Assembly (NCBI RefSeq): GCF_001484605.1 | Contig: NZ_CP013747.1 | Span: forward strand, 1,116,001 to 1,180,000 | Source: Pseudarthrobacter sulfonivorans | GTDB lineage: Bacteria > Actinomycetota > Actinomycetes > Actinomycetales > Micrococcaceae | Direction of reading: 5' to 3' | Length of the DNA: 64,000 nucleotides | In this document: one piece after another, positions 9,579-19,047 of the stretch | Layout of the letters: each line of letters starts with the position of its first letter | How positions within the stretch are numbered: the stretch's first letter is position 1 | The notes under the pieces: model-generated | What the model was told of the DNA's origin: nothing | Database searches by the model: none | The model's input: the letters and a program-made list of their open reading frames with translations, nothing else | Translations under genes and position numbers: made by a program

Positions 9579-11168
9579 ATGGACAACATTTCACGCAGAT
9601 CCCTCCTTTCCGCCGGCCTCGGGGCCGGGCTCGTCGCCGCCTGGCCGGGTGCCGCCGTCGCCGTTTCAACAGCGGACGACGCCGGTCTCCGCACCGATCC
9701 GTTCCTGCTGGGTATCGCCTCCGGCGAGCCGTGGCCGGACGGCTTTGTGATCTGGACCCGGCTGGCACTGGACCCCATCGCCGAGGACGGCCTGGGCGGC
9801 ATGCCCTCCCGCAACGTCGCGGTGGCGTGGGAAGTGGCTGAGGACGCCGGCATGCGCACCGTAGTAGCCCGCGGCGTCGAGCATGCCCGGATCGAAACCG
9901 CGCACTCGGTGCACGTCGAACTCAAGGGCCTCCGCCCGGGTCGCGAATACTTCTACCGGTTCCGCACCGGCCGGCACGTCAGCGTGGTGGGCCGCACCCT
10001 CACCAGCCCGGCGCCGCACGAGACGCCGGCGGCGCTGGCCATGGCGTTCGCCAGCTGCTCGCAGTTCGAGCACGGCTACTTCACCGCCTACTCGCGGCTG
10101 GCCCAGGACCACCCGGACCTGGTGCTGCACCTGGGCGACTACATCTACGAGTACAAGAAGGACAGCTACGTGATCGGCGGCGGCAACCCGCGCGACCACC
10201 AGGGCCCCGAGACTTCCACTCTGCAGGGCTACCGGCAGCGGCACGCGCAGTACAAGTCCGACGCCGACCTGCAGGCCGCGCACGCGATCGCGCCGTGGCT
10301 GGTTGTGTGGGATGACCACGAGGTGGACAACAACTGGGCGGACGAGGTCCCCGAGAACAAGGACGCCAGCCAGCTCAACGACACCACCGAGCGTTTCCGG
10401 CAGCGCCGGACCGCCGCGTTCCAGGCGTACTACGAGAACATGCCGCTGCGGGCCTCATCCGTGCCGGCCGGGTTCGACATGAAGATCTACCGCACCATCC
10501 AGTGGGGCCAGCTGGCCAACTTCCACATGATGGATACCCGGCAGTACCGCGACGACCAGCTCGCCGGCGACGGCTGGAAGAAGAACGTCACCGAACGCCT
10601 CGCAGAGGTCCGCACCATCACCGGCGCCGAACAGGAGAAATGGCTGTTGGACGGCTTCAAGAACTCCACCCAGCGCTGGGACATCCTGGGCCAGCAGGTA
10701 TTCTTCGCCGAAAAGGACCGCAACAAGGCCCCGGATATCGACGACGTCTCCATGGACGGGTGGGACGGCTACGCCGCCTCCCGCCGACGCATCACCCAAG
10801 GCTGGGTGGACGCCAACGTCCGCAACGCCGTGGTCCTCACCGGCGACGTCCACCGCAACTGGGCCAACGACCTCAAGGTGGACTACAAGGACCCGGCCTC
10901 CCCCGTAGTCGGCTCGGAACTGGTGTGCACGTCCATCACGTCCACCGGCAACGGCACCGGCTCAACGGTGGATCCCGTAATGGCCTGGAACCCGCACCTG
11001 AAGTTCTACAACGACAACCGCGGCTACGTGAACACCAAGATCACCAAGGACGCCCTCATCGCCGACTTCCGGGTCCTGGACCACGTCACGACGCCGGGAT
11101 CCCCCGTCAGCACGAAGGCTTCCTTCGCCATCCAGGACGGAGTCCCGGGACTGCAGGCACAGGGGTAG
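9579..11168 (+). CDS. phoD: PhoD-type alkaline phosphatase/phosphodiesterase, Tat-exported
   Basis: A 529-residue secreted phosphatase. It opens with a twin-arginine signal, SRRSLLSAG (5-13), followed by a hydrophobic segment and an Ala-rich cleavage region. The phosphodiesterase core shows HLGDYIYEY, VWDDHEVDNNW, MMDTRQYRD and VVLTGDVHRNW, the metal and phosphate ligands of the PhoD family. It would release phosphate from phosphodiesters outside the cell. Two degraded copies of its 3' half lie at about 21045 and 51990. No PHO box was identified upstream. It converges with the gene at 11233. Confidence 0.92.
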   Translation: MDNISRRSLLSAGLGAGLVAAWPGAAVAVSTADDAGLRTDPFLLGIASGEPWPDGFVIWTRLALDPIAEDGLGGMPSRNVAVAWEVAEDAGMRTVVARGVEHARIETAHSVHVELKGLRPGREYFYRFRTGRHVSVVGRTLTSPAPHETPAALAMAFASCSQFEHGYFTAYSRLAQDHPDLVLHLGDYIYEYKKDSYVIGGGNPRDHQGPETSTLQGYRQRHAQYKSDADLQAAHAIAPWLVVWDDHEVDNNWADEVPENKDASQLNDTTERFRQRRTAAFQAYYENMPLRASSVPAGFDMKIYRTIQWGQLANFHMMDTRQYRDDQLAGDGWKKNVTERLAEVRTITGAEQEKWLLDGFKNSTQRWDILGQQVFFAEKDRNKAPDIDDVSMDGWDGYAASRRRITQGWVDANVRNAVVLTGDVHRNWANDLKVDYKDPASPVVGSELVCTSITSTGNGTGSTVDPVMAWNPHLKFYNDNRGYVNTKITKDALIADFRVLDHVTTPGSPVSTKASFAIQDGVPGLQAQG

Positions 11169-11179
11169 GCCCCACAACT

Positions 11180-11215
11180 GGAACGTCCGGCCGGGGCACA
11201 CCGGGCGGACGTTCC
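11180..11215. terminator. bidirectional terminator hairpin
   Basis: A 10-bp perfect stem, GGAACGTCCG (11180-11189) with CGGACGTTCC (11206-11215), encloses a second short CCGG/CCGG stem. It lies between the convergent phoD gene and the gene ending at 11233. It has no T tract, as is usual in high-GC actinobacteria. Confidence 0.6.
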
Positions 11216-11232
11216 ACCGTGCCGTTGGAAGG

Positions 11233-11970
11233 CTAGGGCTGGACAACATTCACGAGTTCTGACCGTCTTCCGGTCTGCAGGTCCTCGGTCAGGACCAGCG
11301 CACCGACCTCGGGGCAGTGATATTTATGCTCCCGGGAATTCTTTTCAAGCGGCGTCCAGTCATAAACCTTGATGCAGCCGGTGTAGGTGCGGGTTTTCGT
11401 GGAGACGGTTTCGCCGGTAGCGACGGTGTCCCGCATGTCTTCTGCATGACCAACATAAAATTCCTGCCTATAGGAATCGCCGGTGCGCTGCTCGGCCTTC
11501 ATCCAGATGCCGGCTTTTGCGCCGTCTTTTCCGTGGAGAAAGCTGCCGGAGTGGTCCAGCAACATCCCGTTCCAATAGTTGTTCACGTCCTCGCCGAAGT
11601 ACCACACGTCACCGTTCTTGTGTTGTGCCAGGTAATCCCGGGTTTCCTCTACGAGCTGCCCGTTCTTGTATTCCTTGTCCAGGTAGATGACCGTCTCAAC
11701 GCCCTCTATGGTCTTGGTCTCCTGCAGGATTTCGATTTCAATCCTCTCGGTGACGCGTCCTTGCTCGGTCGTTTCGTAGGTCATTTTTTTGCCGACGGGG
11801 AGGGCGAAATATTGATTGGTAATTTTGGTGGTGAAATCGGCCGGGTTGATCTGCGGATCGTACTCCGCGGCCCTGCTCCTTTTTGTGTTGTCGAAGACAA
11901 AAAGTGCCGCCCCGCCAACAACAAGCAACAGGACGACGAGAGCAAAGAATATTTTGGATCGTTGATTCAT
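11233..11970 (-). CDS. uncharacterised exported or membrane-anchored protein
   Basis: A 245-residue protein with a short basic start and one hydrophobic helix (about 7-26), then a soluble, beta-rich outward domain. There is no lipobox, so it is either cleaved or held by the helix. Family and function are not recognised; the GDVWYFGEDVN and YTGCIKVYDWTP stretches are the most distinctive. GAAGGAG precedes the ATG. Local GC is visibly lower than in phoD next door, which may indicate a different origin. Confidence 0.7.
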   Translation of the reverse strand: MNQRSKIFFALVVLLLVVGGAALFVFDNTKRSRAAEYDPQINPADFTTKITNQYFALPVGKKMTYETTEQGRVTERIEIEILQETKTIEGVETVIYLDKEYKNGQLVEETRDYLAQHKNGDVWYFGEDVNNYWNGMLLDHSGSFLHGKDGAKAGIWMKAEQRTGDSYRQEFYVGHAEDMRDTVATGETVSTKTRTYTGCIKVYDWTPLEKNSREHKYHCPEVGALVLTEDLQTGRRSELVNVVQP

Positions 11971-12193
11971 GACCTATCCCACTCCTTCTGAGTAGAAATT
12001 CCTGTACGGGGTCAGAGCACCCTTGCTTGCCCATGGCCATAGGAGAAAGGTAGTGCAGTCCGTCGTGAACCTGAACCCCTGTACGAACACTCCGTATGGA
12101 CAGGGCACTGCCCCATGAACGACGACGGCGGACCCACGGCACGCTCGTCCGGCTTAGGAAGAGGGGCCACCGTGGGGCGGTAGGATGTGCCGC

Positions 12194-13522
12194 ATGACTC
12201 AGGACGAGGTTCGCGGCAGAATCGAGGCCTTCGTGGCCGATTTCCACTCGAGGTGGCAGCGGTCAGGCAAGTCGCCGGGCATGTTCGCTTTCGACCCTGC
12301 GGTGTTCCAAGCCTGGGCCGACGAGTTGGCGGACCTGGTCGCGACCCATTGCACCCCGGGAGTCCGCACCGGCCAGGAAGGTGCACTGTCTTCCAGTCCC
12401 GCGCACCACCCGTCCGCCGAGCAGATCACCGACGTCGAGGTCGACGAGGACACGGCGACGGTCCGCTCGGTCATCCAAACGGCGGGGAACACCACCTTCT
12501 ACTACGAGTACCAGCTGCTGCGAGGCGATGACGGCTGGCGGATCTCCCATCTCTCGACCTTCCTCGACCCGCCCGGCACACCGTTGATCGATCCGGCCCG
12601 GGCCGAGGCACTCTTGCAGAGTGCAACACCCGATGCCACCCTGCCCGACCTACCAGCGCAGCTGGAGCTCGACATACCGGGATTGTTTACGGCGGGCCGG
12701 GTGGTCGCACCGTTCGGCGAACCGGCGCCGCTCGAGGTCCTTCACCTCGGCAAGCTCACTTGCGCCTCCGGGGTGCTCACGGTCTTGGACTTGGGTTCGG
12801 TTGACGCGCACTTCGTCCCCTTGGCGCGGCGGATCATGCCGGGGACGTATGCCGTCGAAGTCGCCACGGCGGCGGAAATGACGGTCGCAGTACGGCTGCT
12901 GCTCTCCGAGGCGCCGGCGGTCAGCTGGCACCCCGCCGAGTTCACCGACGGCACGCACGGGGTAGGGGTCGACGCCGGAAACGTCGCCATCCTCGACGTC
13001 GGATCGCTGGTCAAGTGTCAGGCCCAGCGCGTCGAGGCGATGTTTCAAGAGCACGTGGAACGGCTCATGGAAACACCGGGCACAATGTTCGGCCTCGCCG
13101 GCGAGGTGGCTGATGCGGTCATGGTCTCGAGCGGGTACGGTGACGGGACCTACCCGTGCTACTGGGGTTTGACCGCCGACGGCAGCCTCACCTCGCTCGT
13201 TGTCGATTTCCGGGTGCTCGCAGAGAACATCCTCCGCACCAGCCGCGTGCCGTTCCAACCCGGCCCCGTCAGCACCCCGGAACTCGCCGGTCACGAACTG
13301 CAGATCACCGCGGATGACGGGTCGTTCGTCGTCAGCAGCAGGGGTGAGGACATCACCGGCCTCCGGGTGCTGGCACCGGACGGCGCGCTCCTTCTGGACG
13401 GAGACCATCTGGGCACCTTTATCACCGGAGGCATCTCCAGCAGGACGTGGAGCCCGGACGCGCCTCCTCCGCCCGGCTCCGTCCTCGAGGTCACCGAGTA
13501 CCTCGGGTACCGACACATCTGA
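12194..13522 (+). CDS. DUF4241 protein with N-terminal NTF2-like immunity-type domain
   Basis: About 442 residues in two parts. The first 130 residues resemble NTF2-fold immunity proteins (RIEAFVADFHSRW followed by the strand-rich YYEYQLLRGDDGWRISHL). The second part is a DUF4241 domain, recognisable from YPCYWGLTADG and SLVVDFRVL. Both domains occur in polymorphic-toxin neighbourhoods, usually as immunity or accessory proteins, but no toxin gene is visible nearby. An ATG nine bases upstream (12185) is possible; the 12194 start has TAGGAT at 12181-12186, suggesting a leaderless transcript. The phosphoesterase gene starts 10 bp downstream. Confidence 0.7.
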   Translation: MTQDEVRGRIEAFVADFHSRWQRSGKSPGMFAFDPAVFQAWADELADLVATHCTPGVRTGQEGALSSSPAHHPSAEQITDVEVDEDTATVRSVIQTAGNTTFYYEYQLLRGDDGWRISHLSTFLDPPGTPLIDPARAEALLQSATPDATLPDLPAQLELDIPGLFTAGRVVAPFGEPAPLEVLHLGKLTCASGVLTVLDLGSVDAHFVPLARRIMPGTYAVEVATAAEMTVAVRLLLSEAPAVSWHPAEFTDGTHGVGVDAGNVAILDVGSLVKCQAQRVEAMFQEHVERLMETPGTMFGLAGEVADAVMVSSGYGDGTYPCYWGLTADGSLTSLVVDFRVLAENILRTSRVPFQPGPVSTPELAGHELQITADDGSFVVSSRGEDITGLRVLAPDGALLLDGDHLGTFITGGISSRTWSPDAPPPPGSVLEVTEYLGYRHI

Positions 13523-13532
13523 GGGTTATCGG

Positions 13533-14552
13533 ATGAAGTCAGCGCTCACTCGTTTCAGATCCTTCCGGAGTGTGGCCGCAACCGCCGCAGCCCTTCTGGC
13601 GGTCTCTGCCGCGGGTTGCACCAGCGCTCCGGAGCCGCCTGACCAGCAGTCCCCGTCTACTCAGTCCCCCGCAGCGACCGATGTTCGGATCGCTGCTGTC
13701 GGTGACATGAACGGCGTCAAGAACTATGCGCCTGATAGCCCGCCCGGTCGGAACGGTGCGGCGATCACGCGGCTCGTGCAGAACAACGACATTGACGCGT
13801 TCCTAGGGCTCGGGGACTTCCAGTACGACACGGCGTACTGCGATGACTACGTGAACTACTGGACGCCGTTGTGGGGTGGCACGATGCCCAAGTTGTACTG
13901 GGTGTCCGCCCCCAACCACGACTGGCAACCCGGCCACAACGAAGACCTCGACAACTTCATGAATGGCCAATGCCCGGGGTCTCCGGAAAAGGCTGCGATC
14001 AACCAGCAGCGTGGGTTCATCGGGAACGGGGAACCGTACTCGAAGGACTTCGGGAACTGGCACTTCGCGTTCCTGTCGTCCGCGCACTGGCGGTACAACC
14101 CCACGCAGGCTCGGGCGTTGACGACGTGGCTCGACAACGACCTCGCTGCTGCTAAGGCGGCGGGTAAGCACCTGGCAGTCGCATACCACGAACCTTACTT
14201 CACGTCGAACACGAACGAACATGAGCGGGCCGCTGACCACAAGCCGTGGATCGACGTGATGTGGAAGCACCGGGTCCGTCTGACCCTGTCAGGATCACAG
14301 CACAACTACGAACGGTCATGTCCGGTGAACAACGCTGACCAGTGCGTCAGTGACGGGATGACAGCGTTCCAGGTTTCCACGGGAGGTATCGATCTCCGCT
14401 CCTTCACTAGTAGTCCGTCGTACATCGTGAAGCGGTTCAGCGATACCCACGGGTTCCTTCGGATGACACTCCGAGACGACGGGTCTTTCGACTGGAACTT
14501 CGTTCCGACGTCGGGGTCGGGCACGGACGCAGGTACGCGTTCCGCACCGTAG
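13533..14552 (+). CDS. lipoprotein, calcineurin-like metallophosphoesterase
   Basis: A 339-residue lipoprotein. The signal peptide ends in the lipobox SAAGC with Cys29, predicting anchoring on the outer face of the membrane. The phosphoesterase blocks run in order: AAVGDMN, LGLGDFQYD, APNHDW, VAYHEPY and SGSQHNYER. In purple-acid-phosphatase-like relatives the last block is GHxHxYER with two metal-binding His. Here the first His is Ser and GNHD is PNHD, so metal binding may be altered. It lies 10 bp after the DUF4241 gene and is probably cotranscribed. Reading frames extending upstream into that gene lack signal-peptide logic. Confidence 0.82.
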   Translation: MKSALTRFRSFRSVAATAAALLAVSAAGCTSAPEPPDQQSPSTQSPAATDVRIAAVGDMNGVKNYAPDSPPGRNGAAITRLVQNNDIDAFLGLGDFQYDTAYCDDYVNYWTPLWGGTMPKLYWVSAPNHDWQPGHNEDLDNFMNGQCPGSPEKAAINQQRGFIGNGEPYSKDFGNWHFAFLSSAHWRYNPTQARALTTWLDNDLAAAKAAGKHLAVAYHEPYFTSNTNEHERAADHKPWIDVMWKHRVRLTLSGSQHNYERSCPVNNADQCVSDGMTAFQVSTGGIDLRSFTSSPSYIVKRFSDTHGFLRMTLRDDGSFDWNFVPTSGSGTDAGTRSAP

Positions 14553-14709
14553 TAAAAGCCGCGTAGTCCGGGCTGAAAGACGGGTAGTGCCTGCGAGAAA
14601 TACGAGTACACGGCAGCCCCTCACCACGCTGGTTGGCCTCCTGACCCGGGCATACACTGACCAGACGCCTGCCGCGACGCCTGACAAAAATCGAAGGGAG
14701 AAGAATTTC

Positions 14710-14736
14710 ATGGAACCTGATGCCCGTCGCCGGTGA
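14710..14736 (+). CDS. 8-codon upstream ORF
   Basis: A short reading frame, MEPDARRR, with a strong purine-rich ribosome site (AAGGGAGAAG) ends 44 bp before the start of the large repeat protein. It may be a leader peptide or a chance occurrence; no attenuator hairpin was found. Confidence 0.3.
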   Translation: MEPDARRR

Positions 14737-14780
14737 CAGCGGCGGCAACCGAAGAATCCACTATCCGCCGGGAAGAGACC

Positions 14781-17700
14781 ATGAGAAAGACCCTGCTCGC
14801 GTTCATCACGGCATTCGCCCTGGGGATCGACGTTCAACTCCGGGGAGCAACGTTGCTGGACGATGCATCGGCTGGTCTTCGTCTACGCGGGTCGCGGAGT
14901 CTGCGGCTCCATGCACTGCTGACAGCCCTGCTGCTTGCGCTGGGTGGTGTTCTGGTGGTGCCGGTTGCGGCGTCGGCTGCTGAGGGTGATGTTGGGTTTG
15001 AGGGTCCGTCGCATTCGGGGACGGGGACGCCGACAGGTACGAAGCGGGCGACGAGTTCGCTGTGGTTCAACGACGGGCTCTGGTGGGGGAACCTGTGGGA
15101 CACTGCCAGCTCGGATTTTCATATCTTCCGGTTCAATGCCGCGACGAGTTCGTGGGTCAATACGGGCGTGGTGACGGACAAGCGGGCGAGCACCCATCAT
15201 GACGTGTTGTGGGACGGGACGACGTTGTACGTGGTGAGCTATCGGTTCGTCGCCGACAACCTGCCGGCCGAGCCGAACTTTCCGACGACAATGCGAAGTT
15301 ACAGCTACAACTCGAGTACAAAGACTTACTCGCTGCTGTCCTCTACAAATATCAACAACTACAAGGTTGAGACCCTGACCATCGATAAGGACTCGACGGG
15401 TCGGGTGTGGGCCACGTGGCAGCAGGGAAACAAGATCTATCTGAACGTCACCGGCACGGACGGCACAACATGGGGCACGCCGTTCCCGCATCCTGCGTCG
15501 TTGAGCAACGTGTCTGTCGACGACACCTCGGCCGTGATCGCATTCGGACCCGGCAAGATGGGTCTGATGTGGAGCCGGGAGGTCGGTGACGCCACGGACG
15601 GCATGTACTGGAGCGACCACGTCGATGGAGCGTCGAACACCGACTGGAGCGCACCTGTGGCGGCGGTGTCGGGGCCGGCCAGCGGTGACGACCACATGAA
15701 TTTGAAGTGGCTGGACTCCTCGGGCGGTCGGGTTTTCGCCGCTGTCAAGACGTCGTTCACGGCGGCGCCCCAGCCGCTGATCCAGCTGTTGGCATTGAAT
15801 GGCACGACGTGGTCAGCGCACACGATCGCGACTGTGTCGGAGTGCCCGAACCGGGTGATCGTCCTAATTGATGAGAGCACGCAGAGACTGCGAACCTTCG
15901 CCACCTATCCGAAGCCGAATGGCACGACGAACGCTGGTGTCTGCTCTAACTCGGGGGGTGCGATCTACGAGAAGTCCTCGCCGCTGGACAACATCAACTT
16001 CACCACCGCGACGAAGACGGCTCGTATCGTGGACGCCGACCAGTATGTCCACAACGTGACGTCAACGAAGCAGAACCTCAACAGCGCGGCGCGGGGCACG
16101 GCCAACAGCGGTCTGCTGGTGCTCGCCGATGTGAACGCCACCAGCCGGTACTGGCACTTTTACGATAGGGCGCCCGTTGCCTCCTTCACGGCCACCCCCA
16201 CTTCCGGCACCGCGCCCCTGGACGTGGCCTTCACCGATACCTCCACCGACTCGCCGACGTCGTGGTCCTGGGCCTTCGGCGACGGCGACACGTCCACCGC
16301 GCAGAACCCGGCCCACACCTACACCGCCGCCGGAACCTACACCGCGACCCTGACCGCCACCAACGGCACCGGCTCAAGTTCAACCACCTCGACCATCACG
16401 GTCAGCCCGGCACCACCCCCCGTTGCGCCCACGTTGGACGCACCCTCCGTCGTCAACGTGGCCAACGTCGATGCCGTGCCCGTCTCCGGCACCGCCAGGG
16501 CCAGGCCCGCGGACACCGTGAGTGTCACAGCGTCCGACGGCGCGGGCAATGCCGTGAGCGGAACGGCCACGGCCAGCTCGACCGGAGCCTGGTCCCTTCC
16601 GACACTCAACCTGACGAGCCTCAACGACGGCACCGTGACCCTGACCGCAACCGCGACCGATACGGCGGGCAACGTCAGCCCGGCGACGACGGCAACGGTC
16701 CCCAAGGACACCGTGCCCCCCGCCGCGCCCACGCTGGACGCACCCTCCGTCGTCAACGTGGCCAACGTCGATGCCGTGCCCGTCTCCGGCACCGCCGAGG
16801 CCGGCGCGACCGTCTCGCTCAACGTCACCGACACCGATGCCGTTCACACCCTCACCGCGACCGCGACCGCGGACGGAACCGGGTATTGGTCCCTTCTGGC
16901 ACTGAACCTCTCGAGCCTCAACGACGGCACCGTGACCCTGACCGCCACCGCGACCGATACGGCGGGCAACGTCAGCCCGGCGACGACGGCAATGGTCCCC
17001 AAGGACACCGTGCCCCCCGCCGCGCCCACGTTGGACGCACCCTCCGTCGTCAACGTTGCCAACGTCGATGCCGTGCCCGTCTCCGGCACCGCCGGGGACG
17101 CGGGCACCGTGAGTGTCACAGCGTCCGACAGCGCGGGCCATACTGTGAGCGGAACGGCCACGGCCAGCTCGACGGGAGCCTGGTCCCTTCCGACACTCAA
17201 CCTCTCGAGCCTCAACGACGGCACCGTGACCCTGACCGCAACCGCCACCGCAACCGATACCGCGGGCAACGTCAGCCCGGCGACGACGGCAACGGTCCCC
17301 AAGGACACCGCGCCCCCCGCCGCGCCTACGTTAGACGCACCCTCCGTCGTCAACGTTGCCAACGTCGATGCCGTGCCCGTCTCCGGCACCGCCGGGGACG
17401 CGGACACCATGAGCGTCACAGCGTCCGACAGCGCGGGCCATACCGTGAGCGGACCGGCCACGGCCAGCTCGACCGGAGCCTGGTCCCTTCCGACACTCAA
17501 CCTCTCGAGCCTCAACGACGGCACCGTGACCCTGACCGCAACCGCGACCGATACAGCGGGCAACGTCAGCCCGGCGACGACGGCAACGGTCCCCAAGGAC
17601 ACCGCGCCCCCCGCCGCGCCGACACTGACAGCCCCCGCCACGGTCACCGCCGCGACCGCCACGTCCGTGACGGTCAGCGGCAGCGCCGAGGCCGGCACGA

Positions 17701-18713
17701 CCGTCACGCTCAACGTCACGGACGCCAACGCCGTTCACACCGTCACAGCGACCGCGACCGCGGACGGAACCGGGAATTGGTCCATGACAGCACTGAACCT
17801 GACGAGTCTGAGCGACGGTCAGCTCACATACACGGCCACCGCGACGGACACGTCCGGCAACACCGGCGCGTCCGCAGCGCAGACCGGAACGAAGAAGACG
17901 ACCGCAACGGCACCGCAGTTCACGAGCGTGCCGTCCCAGATCACGGGCGACACAGTGACGGCCGTGCCATTCGCGGGGACCTCCGATCCGGGGGCAGCCG
18001 TGGCGCTCACGGCCACCGATTCGGGGAATCATAGCCTAACGGCCACGGCAACCGCGAACGGCTCGGGAAACTGGTCCGCGATGATGAACCTAAGCACCCT
18101 CAACTCGGGACCGGTCACGTTCTCGGCCCAAGCCACCGACACCTACGGCAACATCAGCACTGTGACGACGGCGACGAGCCGCATCGGCCCGAGGGTCGTG
18201 TCCGTCACGCTCCAGAACGGCGGAACCGCCGGCAAAGCGGACACCAACGACAAGGTCGTGGTCGCGTTCAACGAGCCGATGAGCCCGAGCTCGTTCTGCA
18301 ACACCTGGACGAGCACCACGGGGCCGTGGACCCAGAGTAGCAACAGCGTCAGCGTGCTGATCAGCCGCAACACCTCCGCCCCCAACGACACCCTGACCCT
18401 CTCGACGGGTTGCACGACCAACAACTTCGGCACCGTCAACCTCGGCGCCCACTACACCACCAGCACCGGCGGAAACCTCACCTTCAAGGGCACCAGCACC
18501 CTCCCACGGTCCTCCGTCTCGCTGAGCGCGGACGGCAAGACCCTCACGATCACCCTCGGAGCCCTCAAGAGCGGCACCCGGGCCACCGGCGTCCCCGCCG
18601 GCACCCCCACCTACCAGGGGACAACGAGCGGGCAATTGGGCATCGCGACGGACACGAGCGGAGTCCCGCTCGGACGCAATCCCTCCGGATCCGGGACGGC
18701 GTCGCGCTTCTGA
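14781..18713 (+). CDS. large secreted PKD / bacterial Ig-like repeat protein
   Basis: About 1310 residues, predicted to be exported. The mature N-terminal part (about 80-470) is beta-propeller-like with many W/Y-containing strands. A PKD domain follows (about 472-555; SWSWAFGDGD, then NPAHTYTAAGTYTATLT), then five Ig-like repeats of about 100 residues, each with APTLDAPSVVNVANVDAVPV or a variant, and an SbsA-type Ig-like C-terminus. This is the build of a cell-surface or polymer-binding protein; no enzyme motif is evident. The ATG at 14781 has GGAAGAG before it. A TTG at 14853 with GGGGAG would place the second hydrophobic stretch (ALLTALLLALGGVLVV) as a normal signal peptide and is a credible alternative. 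There is no LPXTG or C-terminal anchor. Confidence 0.78.
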   Translation: MRKTLLAFITAFALGIDVQLRGATLLDDASAGLRLRGSRSLRLHALLTALLLALGGVLVVPVAASAAEGDVGFEGPSHSGTGTPTGTKRATSSLWFNDGLWWGNLWDTASSDFHIFRFNAATSSWVNTGVVTDKRASTHHDVLWDGTTLYVVSYRFVADNLPAEPNFPTTMRSYSYNSSTKTYSLLSSTNINNYKVETLTIDKDSTGRVWATWQQGNKIYLNVTGTDGTTWGTPFPHPASLSNVSVDDTSAVIAFGPGKMGLMWSREVGDATDGMYWSDHVDGASNTDWSAPVAAVSGPASGDDHMNLKWLDSSGGRVFAAVKTSFTAAPQPLIQLLALNGTTWSAHTIATVSECPNRVIVLIDESTQRLRTFATYPKPNGTTNAGVCSNSGGAIYEKSSPLDNINFTTATKTARIVDADQYVHNVTSTKQNLNSAARGTANSGLLVLADVNATSRYWHFYDRAPVASFTATPTSGTAPLDVAFTDTSTDSPTSWSWAFGDGDTSTAQNPAHTYTAAGTYTATLTATNGTGSSSTTSTITVSPAPPPVAPTLDAPSVVNVANVDAVPVSGTARARPADTVSVTASDGAGNAVSGTATASSTGAWSLPTLNLTSLNDGTVTLTATATDTAGNVSPATTATVPKDTVPPAAPTLDAPSVVNVANVDAVPVSGTAEAGATVSLNVTDTDAVHTLTATATADGTGYWSLLALNLSSLNDGTVTLTATATDTAGNVSPATTAMVPKDTVPPAAPTLDAPSVVNVANVDAVPVSGTAGDAGTVSVTASDSAGHTVSGTATASSTGAWSLPTLNLSSLNDGTVTLTATATATDTAGNVSPATTATVPKDTAPPAAPTLDAPSVVNVANVDAVPVSGTAGDADTMSVTASDSAGHTVSGPATASSTGAWSLPTLNLSSLNDGTVTLTATATDTAGNVSPATTATVPKDTAPPAAPTLTAPATVTAATATSVTVSGSAEAGTTVTLNVTDANAVHTVTATATADGTGNWSMTALNLTSLSDGQLTYTATATDTSGNTGASAAQTGTKKTTATAPQFTSVPSQITGDTVTAVPFAGTSDPGAAVALTATDSGNHSLTATATANGSGNWSAMMNLSTLNSGPVTFSAQATDTYGNISTVTTATSRIGPRVVSVTLQNGGTAGKADTNDKVVVAFNEPMSPSSFCNTWTSTTGPWTQSSNSVSVLISRNTSAPNDTLTLSTGCTTNNFGTVNLGAHYTTSTGGNLTFKGTSTLPRSSVSLSADGKTLTITLGALKSGTRATGVPAGTPTYQGTTSGQLGIATDTSGVPLGRNPSGSGTASRF
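16425..17910 (+). repeat. tandem ~300-bp repeats inside the secreted protein gene
   Basis: Unit starts can be followed at 16425, 16725, 17022, 17322 and 17616, giving periods of 300, 297, 300 and 294 bp. The first four units are nearly identical at DNA level over long stretches, and the fifth is divergent. Unit 3 has an extra ACCGCC-like insertion of two codons. This indicates recent unequal recombination and probable length variation among strains. Confidence 0.9.
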
Positions 18714-19047
18714 TCCTCGAATCGCGCGGTTCGATCGTGCGGATGCAGGGGCGGCCAGCCTGCCCACCCCTGCGCTTGGATGGACCGGGTGCTTGGCTCT
18801 TGGGACGCATGCCGCGGTGCTGCTTAGCCCGGTGCCGCTCGAACCCGAGAGGGCAGGTGCGGCCAGCGTCCTGCTTTCCACGGGCACGAGACCTGAAACA
18901 GAAGTTCCTCGACACCGTGAGGGCAGGGAACGCCGCACCCGCCGCCAACAGCCCACTGCATGAAAGTGAACCGGTGCATAACTTCCTGCAGAAACGAGAC
19001 CTCAGCCGTTCCGTGTCTGACCGTTACAAATCAAACAGAAGGTGAGG
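18714..19047. other. intergenic, no gene seen
   Basis: A 334-bp gap between convergent genes. A short hairpin CGAATCGCGCGGTTCG lies at about 18718-18733 and could end transcription of the repeat protein. No other structure was recognised. Confidence 0.4.

Noticed and set aside
16425..17910. Regular repeats that might be taken for a CRISPR array
   Set aside because: Period is ~300 bp, repeats are in frame inside a coding region and encode Ig-like domains; there are no short repeats with unique spacers.
18410..19045. Plus-strand 211-codon frame
   Set aside because: Its first half is an alternative frame of the repeat-protein gene (HHQHRRKPHLQGHQ style shadow) and the rest lies in non-coding DNA.
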